This document shows positions 53,060 through 64,000 of a DNA stretch of 64,000 nucleotides, in pieces. Under the pieces are notes generated by a model, which did no database searches, was not told the DNA's origin, and saw nothing but the letters and a program-made list of their open reading frames with translations. Numbering within the stretch: position 1 is the stretch's first letter; the number at the start of each line of letters is the position of its first letter. Origin of the DNA: Halichondria panicea (Eukaryota > Porifera > Demospongiae > Suberitida > Halichondriidae); NCBI RefSeq assembly GCF_963675165.1, contig NC_087388.1, forward strand, positions 2,086,800 to 2,150,799, in the 5' to 3' direction. The position numbers and the translations under genes are program-made.

Positions 53060-56000
53060 GTAAGCAGTAAGGTCACTATTTGGCAGTAGGGTGGTTGATT
53101 CAGTAAGTTCCTGAGGCGCATGGGCGGCCACGGGTTATAGTAGTCCGCTGGCCATAGTCTGTGTGAGTGTGTGTGTGTGTGTGCGTGCTTGTATGTGTGA
53201 TTCCGAGTCTGCTCACTTGGATGCTATGGCGCAACGTTTACAGTATGCATGGACATTAGCCTCCCAGAACAATTTATTAGTATAACAGTGGAAGATTGTT
53301 GATGTTAAAGCTTACCTTGCACATTGGCTATATATACAATATTATATTTGTGACCTCCAACAAAATGTTAGCTGCTGGGAGGAAGGTAGCTAAACGCGGC
53401 TTTATTTCAAGGCACGCATTAGCATTGCTCATGTGCACTATGGGGAGCTCTATTTGGTTTCATGAAAAGAGACTCTATAGGCTTCTTTTGTTGACTCTAT
53501 GCTATTAAACTTATGAGTTTAGCCTTGCATGCACTAAAGCGCTAGCTTTTTGTTAGCTATAAGAGTCAGAAAAAAGCTGCAAAGCTTTCCTGCTTTTTTT
53601 CTGTAATACTAAAGGTGTACATAGAGGCATTTTACTCCCGTAAAAGTTACAGTAATGTAGCTCCGTGTCATGTTCTCAATTTATATCTAGCTAGCTATGG
53701 CATGCAACGCGTTGTCTTGTTTGAAGCAAGATGGCCTCACTCTCATGGCAGAACAGGCCCAGGCTCTCAAGCTCCTGTTTGAGGGAAGGGACGTGTTTAT
53801 CTGGTTCCCAACGGGGTATGGCAAGTCTCTCTGCTATATCAGTTGCTACCCTTTTTAATGGACTACAAGCTAGGTAGGACCAAGGCTCCTCCTGTTGACA
53901 AAAGTGTTGTTCTTGTTAATTGTCTCTCCCCTTGTATCTCTCATCATGAGACTCATGATTGACCAGGTCAGGAGTCTAAACAATAGAAGTGTTTCTGCTG
54001 CCATCCTCAGTAGCAATAAAGGAATCGACAAAGATTTGGTTGCCACTGCCAAAGAAGTGTCTTCTGGGAAGTATTTCCTGCTGTATACTGCCCCAGAGGC
54101 TGTTGTTGAAGACCACTGTTGGAGGATTCATTTTTTGTACCACAGAGTCAATTTATTAAAAAACCATGCCCAGATCACGCCCAAATACAATCAATACCAG
54201 GCCTAGTAGGCGACCTAGCGTTCAATTGGAGGCGGATCGGCCTGGGGTCGAGGCTAGTCTGAGGTAGGCCCTGGCAAATTATGCCAGCATAATTTGGGGC
54301 ATAAATAGGTTAGGTCATTATGCTGGCATAATTGGGGCATAATAGGGTTAAAATTTTGAATTTGGTCAGTTTGGTGCAAATGCAACGTTCCTCTGCTGCT
54401 GCTGAATGTGTTTTTTCTCTTTTAAATAACAAGAGTTGTTACTACTGCTGAAAAAAGATTATTTATAACGTCAATGTGGGGCATAATGGGTTCTTTCAAC
54501 GAGCATAATAGGCTGAATTTGGGGCACTGCTCAAAAGCATAAACATTGCACAAGGAGCTGACTCAGCAACAGCGCTATGCACTAGCTAGTTGACCTATGC
54601 ACTTTAATTAGTCTAGCTAGCTAGCTAGCTAGCCTAGATCCTTTATACTCTTAGTAGCTATACCTGGCTGTTGTCTAACATCTCGGATCAGGTGTCATAT
54701 ACGGCACCGGATGTAATTTTGAAGGGGGAGGGGTTCGGGTTAGCTAATAGGCAGAAAAAGGAGCATAATTTGCCAGGGCCTAGTCTGAGGTTACAACAAT
54801 TTTGCCACCAACCTTGTTACTTATGCATCTGCATGTAGACTCACTGACTTAAGAGATGTTGGATCAGGTGTCATGTACGGCACCGGATGTGGACACGCCC
54901 TAATTTTTGTTATTTTCCCTAAATTTGCCTATTATTCTATATTTCCAAAATGCTACATATTATTCTTCAAGATTAATTAGCGCAGGGCTATAGTTATGGC
55001 AGCCAGGTGAGCAGATCGACTCAGAATACACAGACAAGACATGCAGACAGACTAATATAACCTGTCACTGCAGTGTGGCCAGTGGCGGATCTAGGATTCT
55101 TGAAAAGGGGATTCCAGCACCCTCATTTTGGCCATGCCCATGTAATGACACACAAATAGTACCCTTAAAAAAAGATGATCGCTTTTTCGGAAACCGTCAA
55201 CATGCATCGTTAGCCTTTCAGTCACTAAAACTGTAGAAAAAAGTGTGCAAGCTGCGCTGTGCTAATGCCTCTCGCCATGTTTTGCTTTTGCTTTAATAAA
55301 GCATGTTATAGAAAAGGTAATTATAGTTTGCTTTGTATAATGTTACGTTATTATTGTTGATGACAATGAACACACAGTCATTATATAGGAGAGGAGCTTA
55401 ATGGCAACAGAAGCCTAATCTGATGGGTTGCAACTGCATTGATGACGTTATCAATTTATAATGATATTCATAGTAATGGATAATGATAATACTGCTCACA
55501 TCCGCTTATAATTTACTGGAGTCTCTGACGGGAAACTACAGTCTCATTTGGAGTGGCCTTATGTAGATCTAGAAGTTTACATTTCCTGTCAATGAATAAT
55601 TATACAAAAGGGGCTTGAAGTACCAGAGAAATAGTTGTGTATCTAGTAGCATTGTAGTTAGTGATTCGTGGCTTACCAGAACCTCTCATGAAAAGAGAAA
55701 AAAAAATTGCACAGCACATGTCAGGGCCGGATCCAGGGGGTGGTTTTGAGGGGCTGAAGCCCCCCCTTTTGAAAAAACTACTATGTATTGCTAATTGCTA
55801 GTCTGAGGTTAGCCTCAGTCCCAGGCCGTTTTTTTTTAATAGAACGAAGTTGAAAAATACGGCCTGGTATTGATTGTATCTGGGCGTGGCAGGAACCGGA
55901 AACTAAAGCAGAGATTCTTCACATTTTGTTCAGCTTTGCAGCTTTTATCTTAATCTTGCAGCTCCAATAGTTAGTGCTCTAGTGTAGAGCTAACTAGAAT

Positions 56001-59000
56001 AGCAATTAACTTTCTATTAGCAGTTTTTGCTATCTCAAGAGAAGGAAACCTTCAATGTGAGTTTTTTATGTAGACTAGCCGGAGCAAAGCTTAACGTTGC
56101 TTGAGGCTTGTAGAAACTCTTGGTTTCAGAGTCTTTTTCGTGTTAATATAGCCTAGCTTGCTTAGCATCATTCTAAATCAGTTATACGCTATAAATTATA
56201 TCAGTAACAGCAAGATTATCAAAAAATGCATTTTAAGTCCTTAAAGCTCCCCTCAAGCATGAAATCTCATAAGAAAGAGAAAGTAATCCTGTAGAAAGAT
56301 CTGGAGGACAAGTTTATGTTATTGCATCCGTTTATTTTCCAGTTGTTGGAAATTATTTTCTTGAATAATAGCCAAAAATTGATTGAATTAGCTCAGCCAT
56401 AATGCTGTGTTTGTACCTGGGAAATTAATTATTGTCTCAACTAAGCTCATGTGTACTAAGGTCCTATTATGCTCAAACACTGTATTCATAGAATTTCCAT
56501 TTATCTATTATTAAATCGTGCAATTTTCTGCGATTCAGCTCAGGATTCAGCCATTTTGTAATTGTGACGGACAATCCAGTAATATTAATACAAAATTTGT
56601 TTTGGTTTATTAGTAGATCTTGATCCTGACCTGTGCTTATGAAAATTATAGACACGTCCAACTATACTGAGAAAATCCGCTTATCATGTTTATTATGCTT
56701 GAAAAAATCAGCCTATTATGTTAGCATAATTCTTGATGTTGTGTGAACGTTACGAACTTTCGAGGTTCTGCACTTTAGTGCTCTAGACTAGTTGGCTGCT
56801 AGCTATAGGTTTCAATGAATACTACTGATTTTCACATAATTTGTACAACACTCTGGTTCTGAGACATTATAATCGCCAAGGGTTTAACACTTTAGTGGCT
56901 CTAGTTTCTGTTTATGATTCATAGTAGAGCCATTTGGTACAGACTGTATAATCAGTTTTAATTTAATTGCAGCTAACTATGGTGGTAGCCAAAGGGGACA
57001 GCAAGAAGAAAGGCGTGCATTTGCAGGAGTTCGAGGACGACGAGGCGGCTATGGAGGGCAGCCAAGAGGATTTGGAGGATTTGGAGGCGGCTATGGAGGG
57101 CAGCCAAGAGGATTTGCAGGAGTTGGAGGCGATGACTATGGAGAAGTACATGGATTTCCAGAAAATCGAGGAAGATTTCACTCAGCTACAGATGATGACA
57201 CAGACAGTCAAACCAGTGAGCCACGCAGACCCCATGCTAGAAAGGTCACAGATTTCAAAACCAAAAAGAAAGCTATACCTAAACACTTTCTTACGAGTGA
57301 AAAAATTGCTGAATTAGCTACTATTGGAGATACTGATGACCTACTAACACTGATAAGCCAAAATGAGGTTGGGTTTTTAAAAGCATTTCAGTGCCGAAAT
57401 TTTTTGAAAAACAAAATTACGCTGAAGCATTTGGTCAAACTCTTGTTCGATTTAGTTGAGTCGGAGGAAATAAGTGCTACCTCACGTGTGATGTGTGAGA
57501 TATTAGACCCGACAAGCGAATATGCAGCATTTTTTTTCAGTGTACAAGAAATCTTTCAGAATATTTCGACAGAACAAAAACGGCATATAAGAATTGAAAA
57601 TATCGAAGCATTCTCCCAGTTTGTTAGAATTGCCAAATTTTGCATTGAGAAAATCCCAAACAACACAGTGCAAGTTTTTCAACTTCCACTACTGATTTAT
57701 CATGCAGGGAGGGCGAAGACGAGCATACTTGATGACGAAAAAGCTTTGCTAGCTACGATTGAGACTGATCTCCAACAGCTTCAAGCATCCTTTGATAGAT
57801 TCGAAAGAGAGAAAGTAAAACCAAAGCCAAAGCCAGTGAGACGCTCGAGGCAAATGATAGACGCTGAAAGAGATCCTCCAGAGCCGTTCACAGACCTTTC
57901 CATTTTGCCTATTGCCAATGAAATTTCTTGTGAAGCAAAGCCATTTCTACGTCCTAATATAACTCACAAGAGTTACAATGACTGGGGCCATTATATTGAT
58001 ATCCAGTTTCGCTTGCTTAGAGAAGACTTCGTCAGACCACTTCGTAAGGGCATTGATGACCACTTAGTTGGTAAATCTTCTGGAGGTGATGTACGTGTGT
58101 ACACAAAAGTTAGAATCATGCAACCTGTCTCCCTTAGCTCCGGATTGGGTTTTGATATCTCCTTTGAATGCCAGTCTTTTCGAAAGCTCAACTGGAATTA
58201 CACTAAGAGGCTCATTAATGGATCTTTGCTGTGTATCTCGGCTGACAAATTTGTCACGATTGCATTCGCAACAGTTGCTGAAAGGAAGGTAGAATCACTA
58301 CAAAAAGGCATTGTAACTGTCAAGTTCGAGGGTTCTGTCGGTGGTTTTCAACTCAATCCTGATACTGAGTACACAATAGTCGAATCTGTTGCCTATTTTG
58401 AAGCATACCGACATATCTTAGGAAGGCTGCAAGAAGTTGTTAACGCTCATGAAATCGAAGCAATGCCATTCAAGCAGTACATTGTGGAGTGCTCATTCAA
58501 TGACATTCCATTGCCCCTATACACACGATTCCAACAACGTTGCATATTCAACCTGCAAGAAGTAATTAAATTTAAACGGACTCACCGTTTTCCCACTGCA
58601 GTAGACCTCACTGACCTATCTACCTGGCCAAAAGCTGGCGATACTGATCTTGATCGATCTCAGATGAAAGCCATGAAGGCAGCAATGACACAAGACCTGT
58701 CAGTTATCCAGGGTCCTCCTGGTACTGGTAAGACGTACATTGGGTTGAAGATCGTTCAAAGCCTCCTAGCAAATCGAAAAGTATGGGACCCTTACAGCAA
58801 ATCCCCTATTCTTGTTGTATGCTATACCAACCATGCTCTTGACCAATTTCTTGAAGGCATACGGCAGCATCTAGTTGATGGTAAACCACCGAATCTGACA
58901 AGAATTGGAGGTCGATGCAAGAGTGAAATTCTTGCAGATTGCACTCTATACGAGAAAGTCAACAGAGCGAGAGAAGCACGCTCCATTCCAAGAGAGATAC

Positions 59001-62000
59001 ACAAAGAATTTGCTGCTGCAAGAACGGAAATGATGACCTTCAAGAAAGAAATAGAAAAACTTATGGATGAAACTCATTCTGCAAAAGTATCTCTTCTAAC
59101 AATACAGGTGTTGTCCCAGTACATGTCCAGACATCATTGTCAGCAAATTACACATGATTTTGGTGCAAAAAAGCCCATTGAAGCATGGCTCGGTCTCCGA
59201 TACTCTGGAACACAGCAAGCACACTCCCCTGCAGCTCAACCACCACACACATTCAAGCATAACGCAGACTTATCTCTTGACAGTGATGAAGATAGCGACA
59301 ACGAAGTTCAAATAATACTCCATGATCGATTAGAGCAGCTGGAGAAGGTATACCGGCCACAACAGGGAGATTTGTTTTCTCCATTTGACATGGCTGAGCT
59401 AGAGGAGGAAATTGATCCTGAAGGATGGCAGACAGCCCAAATGGACAAGAAAAAACGGCATAATATGATTCGTAAGCAGTTATCTCGAGGGCTAGTGCCG
59501 TTGAAACAAGAAGATGTGCACAGTATACGAAATCTCCAGCCTCAGGAAAAATGGAGATTATACATTTACTGGAGAGATAGACACACCGAGCACTTATTAC
59601 GAAAATTGCAAGAACTCTCTACCGACTATGAAAGAGCTTGTAAAGAATTCCAAGAGAAAAAGCAGCAGAGAGATGATTTTGTTGTTGCAGGCTCAGATGT
59701 AGTAGGTATGACTACCACTGGTGCGGCCAAACACAATCACATCATCAAGGCGATAAAACCAAAGATTGTGATTTTTGAGGAAGCTGCTGAAATCTTCGAA
59801 CCTCATATCTTCACTTCTATATCATCCAGTGTTCAGCAGCTCATTCTAATCGGTGATCACAAGCAACTACGCCCCAAACCAACATGCTACGAACTTGAAA
59901 CTAGGTACAACTTCAATGTGTCATTGTTTGAGCGCTTGGCAATGAACGGTTGTCCTGTACAAACACTAAGTATTCAGCATCGAATGAGACCTGAGATTGC
60001 CAGTTTGATAACTCCAGCCATATATGAAGAACTGCACAATCATGAATCCGTCGAGAGATATGATAGCATCAAAGGTGTTGGTAAAGATTTGTTTTTCGTT
60101 CATCACAATTTTGCTGAAACGTCAGATGATGTTGACAGAAAGAGCCATTCAAATCCTCATGAAGCAAAATTTTTGACGGCTCTATGTGACTATTTGATCA
60201 AACAAGGGTATGATCAATCTGAGATAACAATGCTAACACTGTACAGTGGACAAGTAATTGAAATTAAAAAGAATCTCAAGCTGAGAAAAATTACTGGTGT
60301 GCGAACGGTGGTAGTTGATGACTTTCAAGGGGAAGAAAATGAAATCATTCTACTGTCTCTTGTGAGAAGCAACAGTGAAAAAAATATCGGTTTTGTTGGT
60401 ATCAAAAACAGGGTGTGTGTGGCCTTATCCCGAGCCAAGAAAGGCATGTTTATTAGTGGAAATGCCCTCATGCTGATTGGTAGAGAAACAATGGACAAAG
60501 ATGATAAAGATGATCCTATCTGGCCACAAGTTCTTGGACAGCTTAAACAATGTGATGGTATAGGTGAATCTTTACCACTTCAGTGTCAGATTCACAAAGA
60601 TCAAGCAGTGAAAGTAAAGAAAGCAGAAGACTTTGCCAAATGCCCTGAAGGTGGATGCCAAAAGTTATGCAACACTCGACTAGACTGCGGGCATGCTTGC
60701 AAACGACTCTGCCATCCTTGTGATCGAGAGCATAAAAACTACAAATGCATCGAAAAAACTAAAAAGAAACTGCCTAGATGTAGTCACTATGAGTTGGTAT
60801 CATGCTCCGCTGACATTAAGAAAGTAAAATGCTCTGCAACTTGTGAAAAAATGTTACCTTGTGGACATCGGTGTGCAGAGAAATGTTTAAATCCTTGCAC
60901 AATTAAATGCAAGCACCCTGTTGAGAAGAAACTCTCGTGTGGGCACACTGTTCAAGCCGATTGCTATGTCAAGCCTGAATTGGTGGTGTGCTCTGTACCC
61001 NNNNNNNNNNNNNNNNNNNNNNNNNNNNNNNNNNNNNNNNNNNNNNNNNNNNNNNNNNNNNNNNNNNNNNNNNNNNNNNNNNNNNNNNNNNNNNNNNNNN
61101 NNNNNNNNNNNNNNNNNNNNNNNNNNNNNNNNNNNNNNNNNNNNNNNNNNNNNNNNNNNNNNNNNNNNNNNNNNNNNNNNNNNNNNNNNNNNNNNNNNNN
61201 AAGCCTTGCCTTGAGCCTTGTAAATGGAGTTGTAAGCACAAAAAATGTACTAGACCATGTGGTGAACCATGCAACAGAGAGTCTTGCAATAAACCTTGCA
61301 CCAAAATGATAAAGAAATGTGGTCACCCATGTATTGGCCTGTGTGGAGAACCATGCCCCAAACTTTGTCGTATTTGTGACAAAGATGAAGTTACTGAGAT
61401 CTTTTTTGGTAATGAAGATGACGAAGACGCTCGATTTGTACTGTTACCTGATTGCAAACACATATTTGAGTATAAAGGACTTGATCACTGGATGGAAATT
61501 AAAAAAGAAGGTGATCAATCACAGCAAATTTCTTTCAAAGAGTGTCCAAAGTGTAAGACACCTGTGAAGAAATGTCTTCGCTATAGTAATGCAATCAAGC
61601 AGTATCTCAAAGATGTTGAGGAGATCAAGCTGAAACAGATGAGCACGCTAGGATCGGCTGATTTGAAAGGAGAGCTTATTACTGTACAGAAATCTCTAGA
61701 CGCCACGAATTATGAATTTGTTTCCGAAGATCTTGCACAATTGGAGAGGATCATTCAGATAGACTCTCAGCTGGGAAGAAGGAAACTCCTTATGTTTCCC
61801 CACGTCGTGAAAGCAAAGCTCACCTTTCTGTCTCAAATTGCCTCGGTTACGAAACTACAGTATGGTGTATCTAGAGAGCTTGCATATTTAAGTGATGGAG
61901 CTGCTGTGGCTAATATTTCTTCCAGAATTCGAAAAGTAAAGCGAGGCTTAAACCAAGTGAAAGAATTTATTCAACAGGACTACCTTTTTGACCAACAGAT

Positions 62001-62517
62001 GTCAGATGCTGAAACTGAAATGTGTCGACTCACGTTATTGGCTAGAGTTTCGGAAGTTCAACAAAAAGCTTTAAGCAAGCGAATCCAATTTGCAATGAGA
62101 GAAGAAACTGCTGTCACAATCTATACTCGTATGCTTCATAGCAGTGGCTGGAAAAATGAGAAAGTATCAAAGAAGAAAGAAGATGAGGTTGTAACTTTTC
62201 TGAAAACTCTGGCCCAAAAATATGGTTTAGATGGACTAACGGAAACAGAGAGAAAAGATATTGTGAAAGCGATTGGTCTATCAAAGGGCCATTGGTTTAA
62301 ATGTCCCAATGGACATTTCTACTGCATTGGAGAGTGTGGGGGAGCCATGGAAACAGTCAAGTGTCCCGAGTGTACTGCAGAGATTGGTGGTGGCCATCAT
62401 CAGCTACTTGCTAACAACCAAGTGGCAACAGAAATGGACGGTGCCAGACATGCTGCATGGTCGGAAATGGCCAATTTGGAAAACTTTGATCCTGCACAAT
62501 TACAGTTTGCTAATTAG
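52915..62517 (+). CDS. ZNFX1-like: ZNFX1-like helicase with N-terminal RGG/YGG domain (gene C)
   Basis: Exon 1 52915-53059 (MDDDFMWRGNPLEARPILLD..., donor G/GTAAGC) joins in phase to exon 2 56973-62517 (acceptor TTGCAG). The junction region is Arg/Gly/Tyr rich: RGRRGGYGGQPRGFGGFGGG then YGGQPRGFAGVGG. Helicase motifs follow: GPPGTGKTYIG about residue 629, VIFEEAAEIFE, GDHKQLRPKPT, QHRMRPEI, VVDDFQGEENE and VALSRAKKG. NFX1-type fingers come next, interrupted by the assembly gap, then an intact RZ finger (KCPNGHFYCIGECGGAMETV then KCPEC) and the conserved tail to TAG 62515-62517. Compared with gene A it lacks one finger unit between KNYKC and KKLPRC. If the gap is 219 nt, as the paralogues predict, the protein is 1902 aa. 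Likely an RNA-binding helicase; condensate behaviour from the RGG segment is inference. Confidence 0.88.
53697..54140 (+). pseudogene. RecQ-like helicase fragment
   Basis: A 53-codon frame from ATG 53697 contains LLFEGRDVFIWFPTGYGKSL, the RecQ-family motif I region, and stops at TAA 53858. In another frame 53895-54130 continues with LIVSPLVSL (motif Ia), MIDQVRSLNNRSVSAAIL and KYFLLYTAPEAVVED. At least one frameshift and an apparent small insertion between SPLVSL and IDQV break it, and motifs II-VI are missing. It is a relic inside gene C intron 1, on the same strand. Confidence 0.72.
54266..54781. mobile_element. 516-bp TIR element with 10-bp TSD
   Basis: AGGCCCTGGCAAATTATGC at the left pairs with GCATAATTTGCCAGGGCCT at the right. 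The flanks are AGTCTGAGGT at 54256-54265 and 54782-54791. The interior repeats TTATGCCAGCATAATT-type palindromes also found near 43655 and 56690. It is non-coding; the duplication length suggests a Mutator-like non-autonomous element. Confidence 0.82.
54792..56972. other. 3' part of gene C intron 1
   Basis: Repetitive AT-rich sequence. It includes CAGTGGCGGATCTAGGATTC (about 55082) and CAGGGCCGGATCCAGGGGGT (about 55722), which look like related element ends in the same orientation, and a partial AGCCTCAGTCCCAGGCCG foldback end (about 55808). No exon is recognised. Confidence 0.5.
61001..61200. other. Assembly gap (200 N) inside gene C
   Basis: Exactly 200 N. The codon before the gap (CCC) and the codon after it (AAG) are both complete, so the true missing length must be a multiple of three; 200 is not. 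In genes A and B the matching stretch between SVP/REP and the EPC-W finger is 73 codons in both, predicting 219 nt. Confidence 0.95.
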
Positions 62518-63034
62518 CAAAAAATACAAAGATGATTATATAGACTAGACATTTTGATTAGTTTTTCTTTCTTTCTAGAGTATATTATAGCTTCAAACGA
62601 AAAGTATAGCAGTGCCGTATCGAAAATCATCGCTGCATTATTGGTAGATCTATTATAGATAATTCACTAGTATAGTGGTTTATAACTATTATTCTGCATT
62701 TCAGTTAGACTATATATATTTTGTTGCTGCTTTTTACTCTCAATGGAGTAGGAAATGGGGGGGGGGGGTGGCCACCCCTTTACTTCAGAGCAAGAGGGTA
62801 CTAGAATTACACCATTCATTGCGGATAAGCAAAAACTATACTAGTATAGTCTAGTTAAAAAGGCAAAAGTTGTAATTCCACAAATTATCATCGGTAAAGC
62901 CAGGATCTAGGAGTGCATTCATTCATATTTATGCACTCCTGGTAAAGCGTATAAGTCAGCATAATGGGGGGTCAGTGATCGAGTGCCAAAAGTGGGTGGG
63001 GCTCAGTATGAAGTTGCCATCCCAACACAACAAA
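62518..63034. other. Gene C to LRR gene intergenic region
   Basis: It contains a G-run (about 62758-62768) and a small foldback GGAGTGCATTCATT...ATGCACTCCTGG (about 62910-62943). No gene is seen. No canonical AATAAA was noticed just after the gene C stop. Confidence 0.5.
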
Positions 63035-64000
63035 ATGGCAGGCAACTGTGAAGCATGTGTTCTGAAAGCTCTGAAATCACGCACAAAGAAACTATCTCTT
63101 GATAACAATGCGCTCAAGACACTCTCAGTGTCTGTAGGAAGACTGGGCTTTCTAGAGACATTGTCAGCTAAGAACAATGACCTCTTGTCCCTACCCGAAG
63201 AAATAGCTAATCTCAGACAGGTACGTATGCATGTGATGTGTCCTCCTCATTTTAGTACTGCTGTATATATCTACATCACTTTCTTGCAGCTGGGCTATTT
63301 GAATCTTGGTGGCAATAAGCTGCAGTCAATACCAACATGTGTCTGTGGTCTACCAAAGTTGCGGACCTTACATTTGTTCCGTAATTGTTTAACATCTTTC
63401 CCAAACCAATTACCAAGTAAGTTTACCATTAATTAGTACCACATGTCAAACAGGTTTAAGTTCAGATGATAAATGCTAGATAGCTTAGGTTGATCACTTA
63501 TGTTTTGGACATTACAATTACTCTTCATGAAAATAGTGACCAAAAATGTACAGAATGTCTCTTTTATTCGCAGGTACGTTAATCCTTCTAAATTTGAATC
63601 ACAATAATCTCACAACGATATCTCCAAGCATTACTCAACTAACTTCCCTCAAGCAACTCAGCCTAGCCAACAATGCACTCACTCAATTACCGCCAGAGAT
63701 TGGCACATTGCACTCCCTTGAAGAGCTCCACTTGAATGGAAATAACCTCTTCACTTTGCCGTACGAATTAGGAAAACTGAGAAATCTGAAGAAGCTAATG
63801 CTACAAAAGAACAGTATCAAAGCATTGCCTATTAGCATAGGAGAATGCAGAAAACTGTCCACTCTGGATGTGTCTGGAAACCAATTGGAAATATTCCCAG
63901 CAGAGCTGCAGCTGTTATCGTTCAGAGAATTTCACTTTGAGAACAATCCCCTACTACCCTACATCCCCGTCCCCGCTGATCAGTACCAGGAGGTCATACC
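63035..64000 (+). CDS. Leucine-rich-repeat protein, 5' part
   Basis: Exon 1 63035-63220 (MAGNCEACVLKALKSRTKKL..., donor CAG/GTACGT), exon 2 63290-63416 (donor A/GTAAGT) and exon 3 from 63574 to the window edge; phases 0 and 1 agree. About ten LRRs of 22-23 residues follow the L-x2-L-x-L-x2-N-x-L pattern, for example LGYLNLGGNKLQSIP, LKQLSLANNALTQLPPEIG and LEELHLNGNNLFTLPYELG. The end of the visible part (LLSFREFHFENNPLLP) resembles the cap of short intracellular LRRC proteins. There is no signal peptide, so it is probably cytoplasmic. In-frame ATGs at 62975 and 63008 are alternative starts; 63035 has the best context (AAAATGG). Function is not assigned. Confidence 0.85.

Noticed and set aside
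56967..57317. 116-codon acidic ORF starting MQLTMVVAKGDSKKK
   Set aside because: It is the wrong frame of gene C exon 2. The frame two bases further on is continuous with the helicase and encodes the RGG/YGG segment.
60988..61309. Open frames running through the N block
   Set aside because: The N run has an arbitrary length; frames across it are meaningless. The real codons on each side belong to one protein.
1..64000. Bacterial or symbiont origin
   Set aside because: Spliceosomal introns with matching phases, metazoan domain families and eukaryotic transposons are present throughout; no operon-like gene packing is seen.
1..64000. tRNA, rRNA or other structured RNA genes
   Set aside because: No box A/B, cloverleaf or ribosomal sequence was recognised. 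The strong hairpins found are foldback elements with family members.

Overview
This is a metazoan nuclear genomic window, AT-rich and full of transposon debris, and most likely from a demosponge (Amphimedon-like). That attribution is an inference. It rests on very short introns (about 50-70 nt) with canonical GT/AG sites, families common in sponge genomes (ZNFX1-type helicases, ankyrin/Roc-COR/Death proteins, DIRS-type retroelements), and very dense short inverted-repeat elements. There is one 200-base assembly gap (61001-61200). No bacterial-style operons, tRNA or rRNA genes were recognised.

Layout. (1) 1-2331 is a decayed segmental copy of the 5' half of ZNFX1-like gene A (original at 36976-39819). 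It is cut off by the window edge and interrupted by a restriction-like-endonuclease (RLE) non-LTR retroelement remnant (2332-3775). A terminal-inverted-repeat (TIR) unit carrying another retroelement fragment follows (3944-5347). (2) 5909-23258, minus strand, is a single large gene reconstructed from 26 exons that join in frame (at least 1745 codons plus stop). Its order is ankyrin repeats, Death domain, an array of 15 one-repeat ankyrin exons, Roc GTPase, COR, then two C-terminal Death domains. (3) About 24450-28480 is a broken DIRS-type (tyrosine recombinase) retrotransposon. (4) 28900-31020 is a nest of small TIR elements with recognisable target-site duplications (TSDs). (5) 32102-41339, minus strand, is ZNFX1-like gene A (3 exons, 1976 aa). 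(6) 41340-45960 is the head-to-head spacer between genes A and B, with inverted-repeat elements, a short exonuclease-like ORF and a relic of a ZNFX1 C-terminus. (7) 45961-51285, plus strand, is ZNFX1-like gene B (one long exon, 1774 aa visible). (8) 52915-62517, plus strand, is ZNFX1-like gene C, whose N-terminus is an RGG/YGG-rich low-complexity segment missed by simple ORF calling. A RecQ-like relic lies in its first intron and the assembly gap in its zinc-finger region. (9) 63035-64000, plus strand, is the 5' part of a leucine-rich-repeat (LRR) gene that runs off the window.

How the genes may work together. ZNFX1 proteins are UPF1-like SF1 helicases with NFX1-type zinc fingers and a C-terminal RZ finger. 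In other animals they act in RNA surveillance, antiviral sensing (vertebrates) and small-RNA inheritance granules (nematode). The large ankyrin/Roc-COR/Death protein looks like a signalling receptor or scaffold with a GTPase switch and Death-domain outputs. A cluster of at least three divergent ZNFX1 paralogues (plus two relics) next to an expanding ankyrin-Death-Roc gene and an LRR gene looks like a rapidly evolving innate-immune or RNA-defence neighbourhood. That functional link is inference; family membership and gene structures are read from the sequence.
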